A stretch of DNA of 31,027 bases from JAAYWY01 sp050945275 (GTDB lineage Bacteria > Bacillota > DTU030 > DUMP01). The DNA is taken from NCBI GenBank assembly GCA_050945275.1, contig JBMNSQ010000005.1:1-31027 (forward strand), written 5' to 3'. The notes beneath the pieces are model-generated. The model did not search any database and was not told where the DNA came from. It worked only from the letters and a program-made list of their open reading frames with translations. Position 1 is the first letter of the stretch. Each line of letters starts with the position of its first letter. The position numbers and the translations under genes were made by a program. Of the stretch, positions 14,118 to 22,785 are shown in pieces.

Positions 14118-15390
14118 TCAATTTCTTGGCGAGATAGAGTTGCCCAAAGTAGTGGGAATCAGTGTTAGATATGACAACAAGCATATCGAGGACATCTCTG
14201 GTGTTACAGAAAAGGAACTCATGGGCTCTGGGTGTCTCGACCAGGTAGCAGGAAAGACCGTAGCGTTGGCAGTGGGTAGCAGGGGTATCCGGAATCTACC
14301 GGTTATGGTGAGTACCGTTATTAGGGTGCTCAAAGAATGCGGGGCTAAAGTGTTTATTGTGCCAGCTATGGGAAGCCATGGTGGCGCTGATGCTGACGGG
14401 CAAATTCGCCTATTGGAATATCTAGGCATTAGTCAGCAGACCATGGGAGTAGAGATTCGCTCCTCCATGGAACCGGTGGTTATCGGCTATACCGATGAGA
14501 ATGTTCCTGTCTATTATGATGCCAATGCCGCTGCAGCCGATTACACTATCAGTATTGCTCGTGTTAAGCCTCATACCACTTTTCGGGGTAATTATGAAAG
14601 CGGTATGGTCAAAATGAACGTAATTGGCTTAGGCAAACAAAAAGGAGCCGACTATTGCCACATCAAGGGTATGGCCAATATGGGTGACAACTTGCTAAAA
14701 ATAGGCAGGGTTTCCCTGGAAAAATCAAATTTGTTGCTTTCTTTGGCTGTGGTAGAAAACGCTTATGACCAGACATATTTGATTAAGGCTGTTCCTAAGC
14801 AGCGTATTCTTGAGGAGGAACCTAAGCTATTGGAGTTAGCCAAATCGCTAATGCCCAGGATTCCTTTTCGTGATCTAGATTTGCTAATCGTAGATGAGAT
14901 CGGTAAAAACATTACTGGTACGGGTATGGATCCTAACATTATTCAGCGTTTTTCTTCGGAACATATGGTAGCCGACCCGTTCATCAAACGGTTAGTGGTA
15001 CTTGATATGACAGATGAAACTGACGGAAACGCTGCTGGTGCTGGCTTTGCTGACATCTCAACCAGAAAGCTTTTTGATAAGCTGGAGATGGAAAAGACGT
15101 ATCCTAACTCTCTTACCGCCAGAACCACTATTCCTAGCAAACTACCAATAATTATGGATAATGACGAGACAGCAATTAAGGCCGGTATTAAGACTGCACC
15201 AGATGTGGATTATGATAATATACGCCTCCTACGCATCCGTAACACCTTATGCATGAGCCGTATGGAGATTTCGGAAGCGTTAGTTGAGGAGGCGCGGGCG
15301 CTGCCTAACGTAGAAATCGTTACCGATTCTCGCTACTATATTTTTGACGAAAATGGTGACCTTCCCAAACAAGGATTTTTATACGATTGA
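14089..15390 (+). CDS. LarA-like nickel-pincer racemase/epimerase family protein
   Basis: From GTG 14089 (GGAGG 7 nt upstream; an in-frame TTG at 14062 lacks a site) the product is 433 aa. VPAMGSHGGADADGQ (91-105), ARVKPHTTFRG (157-167) and the GMVKMNVIGLGK block (172-183) are typical of the DUF2088/LarA family. LarA racemases use a nickel pincer nucleotide for hydride transfer at the C2 of 2-hydroxy acids. H97, H162 and H191 plausibly match LarA H108, H174 and H200, and K175 the cofactor-linked lysine, by spacing. The cofactor genes larB/C/E are not in the window. It heads a cluster with a carboxylate transporter and glycerate-kinase and enolase-like genes, so a C2 epimerase feeding that pathway is likely. 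The substrate is unknown. Confidence 0.85.
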   Translation: MKLARKGYYDQFLGEIELPKVVGISVRYDNKHIEDISGVTEKELMGSGCLDQVAGKTVALAVGSRGIRNLPVMVSTVIRVLKECGAKVFIVPAMGSHGGADADGQIRLLEYLGISQQTMGVEIRSSMEPVVIGYTDENVPVYYDANAAAADYTISIARVKPHTTFRGNYESGMVKMNVIGLGKQKGADYCHIKGMANMGDNLLKIGRVSLEKSNLLLSLAVVENAYDQTYLIKAVPKQRILEEEPKLLELAKSLMPRIPFRDLDLLIVDEIGKNITGTGMDPNIIQRFSSEHMVADPFIKRLVVLDMTDETDGNAAGAGFADISTRKLFDKLEMEKTYPNSLTARTTIPSKLPIIMDNDETAIKAGIKTAPDVDYDNIRLLRIRNTLCMSRMEISEALVEEARALPNVEIVTDSRYYIFDENGDLPKQGFLYD

Positions 15391-15443
15391 ATGGTAAGAA
15401 AATTTGTGTCGGAAAACATTTGTAATGAACAGGAGGAAAACCT

Positions 15444-16433
15444 ATGAAAAAGTTAGTAATCTTGGCACTGGTTCTCTGTCTAGTAGCAGTAATGTCTGTG
15501 GGCTGTAGTAGCAATGGGCAGCAATCCGCTTCTGCTCCAGATTATCCTACTAAGGAAATTACCGTGGTAGTTCCTTGGAATGCTGGCGGCGCTAATGACG
15601 TAGCTGCTCGTCAGCTGCAGCCAATCTTTAAGGATATGTTTGGGGTTAATCTGGTTGTTAAAAACGTGGCTGGAGGTTCCAGCGCTGTTGGTATCACCGA
15701 AGCTATTAATGCTAAGGCCGACGGTTATACCGTGGGTTTTGCCACCAGCACTTATATCGGTCTCGCTGCTCAAGGAAGCGTTTCATCCGATTTAGAAAAC
15801 GATTTTGAAAATATTTGTTTGGTTATGGAAGATCCCATCGCCATCGTCTGCAAGGCGGGCGCTTATGAAAATTTAGAAGAGTTTATTGAGGATGCTCGCC
15901 AGCGGCCCGGCGAAACTGTAGTTGCCACCTCTAATACCTTTGGTACGGCTCCAGTGTATATAACTCTGATGGCAGAACAGGCCGATATCGATACCAATAT
16001 GGTTTGCTATGATAGTGGCTCTCGCTGTGTTACTGAGGTACTAGGCGGTCACGTAGAGGTTTCCTGCAGCAACTATGGAGATTTTGTGTCGCAAGTAGAG
16101 GCTGGGGAGATAGAGGTCTTAGCTTTAATGACTCCGGAGCGCTCCGAGGTTTTGCCGGACGTGCCCACGATTCTAGAATGTGGCTATGATGTATTTGGGG
16201 CTGGTTATATACGTCAAATGAGTTTTATGATGGCTCCCAAGGGTTTAGATCCGGAGGTTAAGGAAACTTTATCCAAAATGTTCCAGGAAGCCTGTCAGTC
16301 AGATAGTTATCAAGCCTTTGCTAAGGAACGCAGTTTTACCTCACCAGGCATCGTTGGTGATGATTTAGATGGTATAGTCAAAGAGGTCTACGATGGTTTA
16401 AAACTAGCATATGACAAGTATTTTGCTGACTAA
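15444..16433 (+). CDS. Tripartite tricarboxylate transporter substrate-binding lipoprotein (TctC/Bug)
   Basis: The 329-aa product starts with a lipoprotein signal: MKK, a hydrophobic stretch, and a lipobox ending at C21 (SVGC). The mature part opens with YPTKEITVVVPWNAGGANDV, the Bug/TctC signature, whose Asp/Gly loop usually contacts the carboxylate. AGGAGGAAA precedes ATG 15444. It binds the solute outside the membrane for the TctA/TctB channel genes that follow after a hairpin. Bug proteins take C4-C6 and other carboxylic acids; the actual ligand is unknown but should match the LarA-like enzyme. Confidence 0.93.
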   Translation: MKKLVILALVLCLVAVMSVGCSSNGQQSASAPDYPTKEITVVVPWNAGGANDVAARQLQPIFKDMFGVNLVVKNVAGGSSAVGITEAINAKADGYTVGFATSTYIGLAAQGSVSSDLENDFENICLVMEDPIAIVCKAGAYENLEEFIEDARQRPGETVVATSNTFGTAPVYITLMAEQADIDTNMVCYDSGSRCVTEVLGGHVEVSCSNYGDFVSQVEAGEIEVLALMTPERSEVLPDVPTILECGYDVFGAGYIRQMSFMMAPKGLDPEVKETLSKMFQEACQSDSYQAFAKERSFTSPGIVGDDLDGIVKEVYDGLKLAYDKYFAD

Positions 16434-16478
16434 TTAGGCAGATTAAGCTGTTTTACAAAAGTTTATCGAAGTAGAGAT

Positions 16479-16518
16479 GCTTCTGCCGCTCGCTCTTCGC
16501 GGGCGACAGAAGCTCTTT
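16479..16518 (+). terminator. Hairpin between the binding-protein and TctB genes
   Basis: GCTTCTGCCGCTCGC (16479-16493) and GCGGGCGACAGAAGC (16499-16513) pair around a 5-nt loop with one mismatch, followed by TCTTT. The short U-tract suggests partial termination or 3'-end protection, which would leave more binding-protein mRNA than channel mRNA. Confidence 0.65.
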
Positions 16519-16564
16519 GACAGTGTTTGGTATGTTAACTATAAATTATAAGGGAGCACTTTTT

Positions 16565-17101
16565 ATGAATAAGACTGCTCGTGTATATGAACTGTTAGCG
16601 TGCGTTGTTTTGGCGATATACAGCTTAGTAATGATTATACATGCTTACCTCAATCCTGTGACGACAAAGGTAACGGGCCTAAAATCTTACACTTTTCCGG
16701 TGGCAACATACGCTATCATGCTGGGAATATGTATCATTTTGATTGTCCTGAATCTTGTCAAGGAACGACAGATTAACAAAACTTTGTGCACCATGTCTAA
16801 GGACGAGAGAAGCCAAATGGATGACAAGAAGAGAGAACAATACCTATTCCAACGACTGGATAAGCGGGTTGTTATTACCATAGGCATGATCATTGCTTAC
16901 GCTGTTGGTTGGAATATCCTGGGTTTTTCCCTATCCACTCTTCTATTCGTGACGCTTGAAGCTAAGATATTAAATAAAGGAACTTCGTGGGCCAGTTGTT
17001 TTTTGGTTGCTTTGGTTGCTGTGGTTTTGGTTTATGGGATTTTTGTTAAATTGTTTGCCATCTCTCTCCCAGAACCGTTGCTTAACGCTATATTTGGATA
17101 A
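16565..17101 (+). CDS. Tripartite tricarboxylate transporter small membrane subunit (TctB)
   Basis: From ATG 16565 (AAGGGAG 8 nt upstream) the product is 178 aa; an earlier in-frame ATG at 16517 overlaps the preceding hairpin. It has about four hydrophobic helices: near the N-terminus, at ~40-60 (ATYAIMLGICIILIVLNL), ~102-118 and ~125-165. A charged cytoplasmic loop holds KERQINKTL and DERSQMDDKKREQ. This is the topology of TctB, which pairs with TctA. TctA follows 12 bp later. Confidence 0.87.
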   Translation: MNKTARVYELLACVVLAIYSLVMIIHAYLNPVTTKVTGLKSYTFPVATYAIMLGICIILIVLNLVKERQINKTLCTMSKDERSQMDDKKREQYLFQRLDKRVVITIGMIIAYAVGWNILGFSLSTLLFVTLEAKILNKGTSWASCFLVALVAVVLVYGIFVKLFAISLPEPLLNAIFG

Positions 17102-17113
17102 GGAGAACGTGCA

Positions 17114-18628
17114 ATGGGTGATTTATCTTTTGTTTTGACATCAGCGGCTCAAGTCTTAGCTTCACCAGGGACGTTGCTGGTGATTCTTTTAGGCACCTTT
17201 ATGGGGCTGGTATTCGGTTCATTACCTGGGCTGACTGCCACAATGGGTGTTGCCTTATTGATTCCATTGACGTACACCATGGAACCAGTACAAGCCATTG
17301 GTATGATGCTCGGTTGTTATGTTGGTGGTATTGCAGGAGGGGCCATCCCGGCAATATTACTTAATATCCCTGGTACGCCAGATGCTTGTGTTACCACCTT
17401 AGACGGTTATCCCATGGCTCAAAAAGGCCAAGGCGCTAAAGCATTGGGGTGGGCTGCTTTTGCTTCCGGAATAGGGACATTTTTTAGCTGGATCGTGTTA
17501 ATTTTTTGTGCACCGCTTTTAGCCAGTATGTGTATTGAGTTTGGGTCACCGGAATATTGTGCTCTGGCATTTTTTGGATTGTCAATTATTATTGCTGTGT
17601 CGGGGAAATCCCTCTTAAAAGGTATCTTGGCCGGATTGTTAGGCATCGGCATTTCTTTTATCGGCATTGATCCCGTCTGGGGTAATTTACGCTTCACTTT
17701 CGGGAACACGAACCTGCTCAGCGGTATAAGCTTGATGCCAGCACTGATTGGCTTTTACTCTATACCACAAATCCTAAATGGATGCTCGGAACAAAGTGTT
17801 CGACCGAGAGTGAACTACAAGATTAAGTTACGGGATTTTGTTCCCACGTTAAAAGAGTTGTGGCAGGAGAAAGTGACTATTATCCGATCTAGTGTTATCG
17901 GTACGATAATTGGTGCTATCCCAGCCACAGGGGGAAACATTGCTGCTTATATCGCCTATGACCAGAGTAAGAAGTTTTCCAAGGACTCGGATAGCTTTGG
18001 CAAGGGGAATCCTCGCGGGGTTATTTCTGCTGAGGCTGCGAATAATGGTGTTTGTGGCGGAGCACTGATCCCACTTTTGACCCTTGGCATCCCTGGCGAC
18101 AGCGTAACGGCTATGATGTTAGGTGGACTTATTCTTCATGGCTTGCAACCTGGCCCGCTACTTTTTGCCGAGCAACCTGGCGTTATAATAGGCCTGTTTA
18201 CTACTCTCTTGGTTGGCACGATTTTTATGGTACTGCTACAGATGTTCGGTATTCAAGTGTTTATTAAGGTTCTTAGTGCGCCGACTAATTTCTTGAATGC
18301 TATCTTGGTGGTACTTTCTTTGGTAGGTTCTTACGCCCTAAACAACAACTTTTTTGATGTTATTGTGGCATTAGTTTTGGGTATGCTTGGCTTTATTATG
18401 ACTAAGGCTGACTTTCCTATGGCACCGGCTGTTCTAGGGTTGGTGCTGGGTGCCCGATTTGAAAGTGAATTTCGTCGTGCTCTACAAATCAGTCATAACT
18501 CATTGATTATCTTTTGGCAGAGACCTATTGCCATGGGATTAATCCTGGCGGCGGTAGCTTTAATGGCGATGTCTGTAGTAATGCACAGAAGATCTGTAGC
18601 TAAAGTTGCCGCTGATAAGGAGGAATAA
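17114..18628 (+). CDS. Tripartite tricarboxylate transporter large membrane subunit (TctA)
   Basis: This 504-aa polytopic protein has the TctA motifs: GLVFGSLPGLTATMGVALLIP (about 30-50) and GAIPATGGNIAAYIAYDQSK (about 268-287), an internal-repeat pair with glycine/proline-rich re-entrant features. About a dozen hydrophobic segments fill the rest. It forms the sodium- or proton-coupled transport channel. AAGGAGAACG precedes ATG 17114. The kinase-like gene begins 1 nt after its stop, linking transport and metabolism in one operon. Confidence 0.95.
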   Translation: MGDLSFVLTSAAQVLASPGTLLVILLGTFMGLVFGSLPGLTATMGVALLIPLTYTMEPVQAIGMMLGCYVGGIAGGAIPAILLNIPGTPDACVTTLDGYPMAQKGQGAKALGWAAFASGIGTFFSWIVLIFCAPLLASMCIEFGSPEYCALAFFGLSIIIAVSGKSLLKGILAGLLGIGISFIGIDPVWGNLRFTFGNTNLLSGISLMPALIGFYSIPQILNGCSEQSVRPRVNYKIKLRDFVPTLKELWQEKVTIIRSSVIGTIIGAIPATGGNIAAYIAYDQSKKFSKDSDSFGKGNPRGVISAEAANNGVCGGALIPLLTLGIPGDSVTAMMLGGLILHGLQPGPLLFAEQPGVIIGLFTTLLVGTIFMVLLQMFGIQVFIKVLSAPTNFLNAILVVLSLVGSYALNNNFFDVIVALVLGMLGFIMTKADFPMAPAVLGLVLGARFESEFRRALQISHNSLIIFWQRPIAMGLILAAVALMAMSVVMHRRSVAKVAADKEE

Positions 18629-18629
18629 A

Positions 18630-20030
18630 ATGACCCCTAAAATTAAGAATCTAGATCAGCTATTAGCTGAAGGGGATATAGAATCTAAACGGATTGCATT
18701 GGAAATTACGGATAGGACTCTTCAGCGCTTGGACGCCGGTACTCGAATTAAGAGCATTATGCGCTTAGAGGGCGATGTGCTCCATGTAGGTACGAAGAGC
18801 TGGGATCTAAGCAAGAAAAAGAATGTGTACATGATTGGTGCCGGGAAAGCTTGTAACCACATGGCGATGGCTGTGGACGAAATCTTGGGCGACCGTTTAA
18901 CCCGAGGCTTTGCTATTGTCAAAATTGCTGAGGACACCGATTATTACCGGAACACAGAGGTTTTTGTAGGGGGGCACCCCATTCCTAATGAGGAAGGACT
19001 CCGGGCGTGCGAAATCATTTTAGACGTGGTTGATAATGCTACACCGGATGATCTGTTTATCACCTTGATGAGCGGTGGAAGCTCAGCTCTGATGAGCTGC
19101 CCCGTTCCCGGTCTGACCTTAGAAGATGAGAAGATCACTACCGATGTTATGCTAAAGTCTGGCGCTGGCATTATGGAAATTAATTCCATCCGGCGGCATA
19201 TCTCCCAGACAAACGGCGGCAATTTAGCCAAACGTATAGAAGCTAGGGGAGCAGATATGATCGGATTTTCCATCTTCGATGTGGTGGGTTACCCACGCAC
19301 AGGCGATATTAGTATTCCCTATCCCAACTTAACTGGCACACCTATTGGTGCCGATGACACCACTCTTGAGGACGCTAGACGGGTCATTCGGCAATATAAT
19401 GTAGCAGATCGATTGCCCAAAGCTGTAGTGGACTACATTATGAACTGTGGTCCAGAGGGTGAAACCCCTAAGGAATTCCCCAATTTTACCTATTTTGGTT
19501 TGAATTCCGTGTCCGATTCTTGTCCTATAGCCAAGGAAATTGCAGAAGAAATGGGTATCAAGGCCTTGATTCTATCTTCGTATGTAGAAGGTGAGAGTAG
19601 GGACGTGGGGACTCTTATGGCTTCTATTGCTCGCGAAATCCAGAACTACGGCAATCCGATACCGGCACCGTGTGTCGTCATTAGTTCGGGTGAAGCTACT
19701 ACTAAAATTGTGGACAACAGTCTGATTGAAGGGCATGGTGGCCCTGGACAGGAAATGACAGTTAGTTTTGCTATCTCGGCAGAAAAAGCGCCCGGTGCCT
19801 GTCTTTTGTCCATCGACACAGAAGGAACAGATGGCACCACTCTTATTGCCGGAGGTATTACTGATTCAAAGACCTATGAAAGGGCTCGTGCTAAAGGGAT
19901 TGACCTACACGCTGCCTTGCGCGATCATGCCTGCTACGAAGCATTAATGCCGGTAGACGGTGGTGTGTTTACCGGTAATACGGGAACCAATGTGTGCGAT
20001 TTAAACATAATGTATGTGCCAAAACTGTAA
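18630..20030 (+). CDS. Glycerate 2-kinase family protein (MOFRL)
   Basis: The product is 466 aa from ATG 18630, with AAGGAGG inside the end of TctA; the upstream in-frame ATG at 18606 is inside TctA and unlikely. It shows the family motifs VYMIGAGKACNHMA (about 60-73), VGGHPIPNEEG (GckA-type), LMSGGSSALMSCP, and a C-terminal MOFRL region with SIDTEGTDGTT and AGGITD. Known GckA-type enzymes phosphorylate glycerate at O2 to 2-phosphoglycerate, the enolase substrate. The next two genes are enolase paralogues, so product and next enzyme fit each other. Divergence from ordinary GckA leaves room for a longer or substituted hydroxy acid. Confidence 0.88.
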   Translation: MTPKIKNLDQLLAEGDIESKRIALEITDRTLQRLDAGTRIKSIMRLEGDVLHVGTKSWDLSKKKNVYMIGAGKACNHMAMAVDEILGDRLTRGFAIVKIAEDTDYYRNTEVFVGGHPIPNEEGLRACEIILDVVDNATPDDLFITLMSGGSSALMSCPVPGLTLEDEKITTDVMLKSGAGIMEINSIRRHISQTNGGNLAKRIEARGADMIGFSIFDVVGYPRTGDISIPYPNLTGTPIGADDTTLEDARRVIRQYNVADRLPKAVVDYIMNCGPEGETPKEFPNFTYFGLNSVSDSCPIAKEIAEEMGIKALILSSYVEGESRDVGTLMASIAREIQNYGNPIPAPCVVISSGEATTKIVDNSLIEGHGGPGQEMTVSFAISAEKAPGACLLSIDTEGTDGTTLIAGGITDSKTYERARAKGIDLHAALRDHACYEALMPVDGGVFTGNTGTNVCDLNIMYVPKL

Positions 20031-20045
20031 AAAGGAAAGATAAAA

Positions 20046-21332
20046 ATGACCGTAAATAACAATGCAATAGAAGCAGTCCATGCGCGACAGATTTTGGATA
20101 GTAAGTGCCGCCCGATTATTGAGGTGGATGTGATCACCAAGGGCGGTGTAAGGGGTAGGGGCTCAGCTTCTACTGGTACCTCGGTGGGTATGTACGAGGC
20201 TGTGGTTTTGGTCGATAACAACCCAGCTAAATTTGGCGGAAAAAGTGTTTATAAGGCCATACAGAATGTTAACGATGTCATCGGGCCTTCTATCGTCGGT
20301 TTAGATGTGACAAATCAGAAAGAAATTGACAAGCGCATGATCGAACTTGATGGTACGCAAAACAAGGCTAAGCTTGGAGGCAACGCCATCTATGCTACTT
20401 CTGTTGCCTGCATTAAGGCGGCCGCTGCTACCAAGGGTATGCCGCTCTACCGCTACTTGGCAGGTGGACCGATCAAAACGCTACCAGTGCCCACATTCAA
20501 CAGTATTAACGGTGGTCGGTATGGTGATTTTGTCATGGGGATTCAGGAGTTTACCTTTTGCCCCTATAAGGCTGAAAGTATGGCCGAAGCGGTGGAAATT
20601 GCCATGCGTGTCTTTCCTATGATTGGGAAGGTCATTGCTGAGTTTCAACAAGGCCGCCCGGCGAAAGTAGGTCACTACTATGGCTGGCAGCCACCAACAG
20701 AGGATCCGGAATGCACTATGGAGCTGCTGCACGAAGCAGTACTGCGCTGCGGATACGAAAACAAGGTGGCGTATGCGCTCGACTTCGCCTCTAGTGAGGT
20801 ATACGATGCCGATACAAAAACCTACTACATGGGCGGGAAACGGCTTTGTGCCGACGAAATGATTGATCTTGCCCGGCGAATGACGCAACGATACAACTTC
20901 CTCTATATAGAGGACCTGTTGGATGAAAATAACTGGGTCGGTTACCAAAAGGCTGTTCAAGCCATCGATCGCTCTATCATAATTGGCGATGATTTTATAG
21001 TTACTAATGTAGAGCGCTTGAAAAAAGCCCATGCTATGCATGCGGTGGAAGGCTTTGTCTTCAAACCTAATCAAGTAGGTACTATTACCGAAAGTCTTGA
21101 GACGTACCGGTTTGCCCAGGAACACAACATGATCACCGTGCCGTCGCAGCGGGGCGGCGGTGTTATTGACGATGTTGTTATGGATTTGTGTTTAGCCATG
21201 CAGACCCCGGCAGTAAAAAATAGCGCACCGCGCTCGGGAGAGCGAATTTATGCTTGCAACGCTTTGTATCGGGCGGCGGACGAAAACCCAGATGCCAAAC
21301 TGTTTGATTTTACTCCGTTAACGAGATTTTAA
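20046..21332 (+). CDS. Divergent enolase paralogue 1
   Basis: This 428-aa protein is enolase-like throughout (AVHARQILDSK at the start, LDGTQNKAKLGGNAI, IEDLLDENNW). Compared by memory with yeast enolase: metal ligands D246, E289 and D315 are kept, as are E168, loop serine S46, catalytic lysines K340 and K391, and phosphate-binding R369. Yeast E211 is replaced by Y211 (GHYYGWQP in place of GDEGG), H159 by Y159 (NGGRY for GGKH), and H373 by Q368 (PSQRGGG for SHRSGE). So proton abstraction at C2 of a phosphorylated acid looks possible, while normal hydroxide loss may not occur. AAAGGAAAGA precedes ATG 20046. A close paralogue follows 48 bp downstream. Confidence 0.88.
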   Translation: MTVNNNAIEAVHARQILDSKCRPIIEVDVITKGGVRGRGSASTGTSVGMYEAVVLVDNNPAKFGGKSVYKAIQNVNDVIGPSIVGLDVTNQKEIDKRMIELDGTQNKAKLGGNAIYATSVACIKAAAATKGMPLYRYLAGGPIKTLPVPTFNSINGGRYGDFVMGIQEFTFCPYKAESMAEAVEIAMRVFPMIGKVIAEFQQGRPAKVGHYYGWQPPTEDPECTMELLHEAVLRCGYENKVAYALDFASSEVYDADTKTYYMGGKRLCADEMIDLARRMTQRYNFLYIEDLLDENNWVGYQKAVQAIDRSIIIGDDFIVTNVERLKKAHAMHAVEGFVFKPNQVGTITESLETYRFAQEHNMITVPSQRGGGVIDDVVMDLCLAMQTPAVKNSAPRSGERIYACNALYRAADENPDAKLFDFTPLTRF

Positions 21333-21336
21333 CCAT

Positions 21337-21358
21337 TTGCCGGTCCCTGAGCCGGCAA
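21337..21358 (+). other. Hairpin between the two enolase-like genes
   Basis: TTGCCGG (21337-21343) and CCGGCAA (21352-21358) form a 7-bp stem 5 nt after the first enolase-like stop codon. With no T-tract it is more likely an mRNA-stability element than a terminator. Confidence 0.5.
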
Positions 21359-21380
21359 TCAAGGGAAAGGTTGCAATAAT

Positions 21381-22664
21381 ATGAGTAACAGCACCAATAT
21401 TAAATCCGTTCACGCCAGGCAGGTTATGGATTGCAAGTTTCGCCCGGTGGTAGAGGTGGATGTAACGTTAGAAAACGGCGTTGTTGGCCGTGGAGCCGCA
21501 CCTACAGGGACATCAGTGGGTCAGTATGAGGCATATGTGCTTAGAGATAATGATCCAGGTCGTTTTTGTGGCCTTAGTGTGTTTCAGGCTATTGATAATA
21601 TTCATAAAGTAATTGGTCCGGCTATTTCTGGTATGGATGTATTGGATCAGGAGTCCATTGACCGCCGCATGATTGATTTAGACGGTACACCTAATAAATC
21701 TAAATTGGGTGGTAATGCCATTTACAGTGTTTCTGTCGCTTGCATTCAGGCAGCGGCCAAAGCGAACAATCTTGATTTGTATCAATACGTAGCCGGTAAA
21801 AAGTTAACAACGCTTCCTCTACCGATGGCTAATAGTATTTTGGGTGGCAAATATCCGGACCGCACGGTGTGTTTTCAAGAATTCACCTTCTGTCCATACA
21901 AGGCAGAAACTATTACTGAGGCCATGGAAATCATTGTCGATGTACACAACGCCATTGGTGAGATATTTACGAGGCAGCAAGGCGGTAAGCCGGCGCAGCG
22001 AGGAAATGGTCACGGGTGGCTACCCCCCACCGAGGATCCTGAGGAAATTATGCAGCTCATGGACGAAGCGGTAAAGCAGTGTGGCTATGCTGATAAAGTG
22101 GCCTATGTGCTAGATGTGGCTGCCAGTGAGATGTACGATCCTAATACATCAACCTATTATATGAACGGTAAACAACTTACTGCCGATGAGCAGATTTCTT
22201 ATATTAAAGGTCTAACAGAGCGATACAACTTCTTGTTTATTGAGGATATTTTAGATGAAAACGACTGGGATGGTTATGTACGAGCATCCCAGGTTATTGA
22301 CCGTACTATCCTTATTGGTGACGATCTTACTGTAACTAACCTAAAATGCCTGCAAAAGGCGTATCAGACAGGTGCTGTGCAGGGTTTTGTCTTCAAACCA
22401 AATCAGATCGGCACGGTCACGGAAGCTATTGAGGCTAGACGCTTTGCTAAGGACCATGGCATGCTTACTATTCCTTCTCAGCGAGGTGGCGGTACTATCT
22501 GGGATGTGGTTATAGATATGGGAATTGGCTTAGAAGTGGAAGCCTGCAAAAGCTGTGCCCCTCGCGGAGGGGAAAGCATTTACGCAATGAACGCTATTTA
22601 CCGTGCGGCCGATGAAAATCCCCAAGCCAAAATGTTTGATTTTTCACCGCTCGTGCGATTCTAA
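21381..22664 (+). CDS. Divergent enolase paralogue 2
   Basis: This 427-aa protein is a close relative of the preceding gene's product in length and motif order. Metal ligands D245, E288 and D314, E167, S45, K339, K390 and R368 are kept. The three losses match: glycine (G210) at the E211 position (GNGHGWLPP), tyrosine (Y158) at H159 and glutamine (Q367) at H373. The two differ at many other sites, for example Y211 versus G210 and CAPRGGES versus SAPRSGER. Diverged partner subunits of a heteromer, or two enzymes for related substrates, are both possible. ATG 21381 follows AAGGGAAAGG. Confidence 0.88.
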   Translation: MSNSTNIKSVHARQVMDCKFRPVVEVDVTLENGVVGRGAAPTGTSVGQYEAYVLRDNDPGRFCGLSVFQAIDNIHKVIGPAISGMDVLDQESIDRRMIDLDGTPNKSKLGGNAIYSVSVACIQAAAKANNLDLYQYVAGKKLTTLPLPMANSILGGKYPDRTVCFQEFTFCPYKAETITEAMEIIVDVHNAIGEIFTRQQGGKPAQRGNGHGWLPPTEDPEEIMQLMDEAVKQCGYADKVAYVLDVAASEMYDPNTSTYYMNGKQLTADEQISYIKGLTERYNFLFIEDILDENDWDGYVRASQVIDRTILIGDDLTVTNLKCLQKAYQTGAVQGFVFKPNQIGTVTEAIEARRFAKDHGMLTIPSQRGGGTIWDVVIDMGIGLEVEACKSCAPRGGESIYAMNAIYRAADENPQAKMFDFSPLVRF

Positions 22665-22715
22665 ATGGTCCTTTACCAGCGATGGTCTTACTTTTTATGT
22701 TATCCAAGTACGTGG

Positions 22716-22745
22716 TTGACATTTATTTAGGATATGAAATAGGAT
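22716..22745 (+). promoter_or_regulatory. Probable promoter of the RpiR-family gene
   Basis: TTGACA (22716-22721) is followed after 18 bp by TAGGAT (22740-22745), a weak -10. It suggests the regulator can be transcribed apart from the cluster. Confidence 0.45.
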
Positions 22746-22785
22746 AGTAGATAGGAAATTATTGTTAAAGGAAAGCGATTAAAGC

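Noticed and set aside
20046..22664. Ordinary glycolytic enolase duplicates
   Set aside because: Three classical active-site residues are missing in both copies, and the gene neighbours are not glycolytic.
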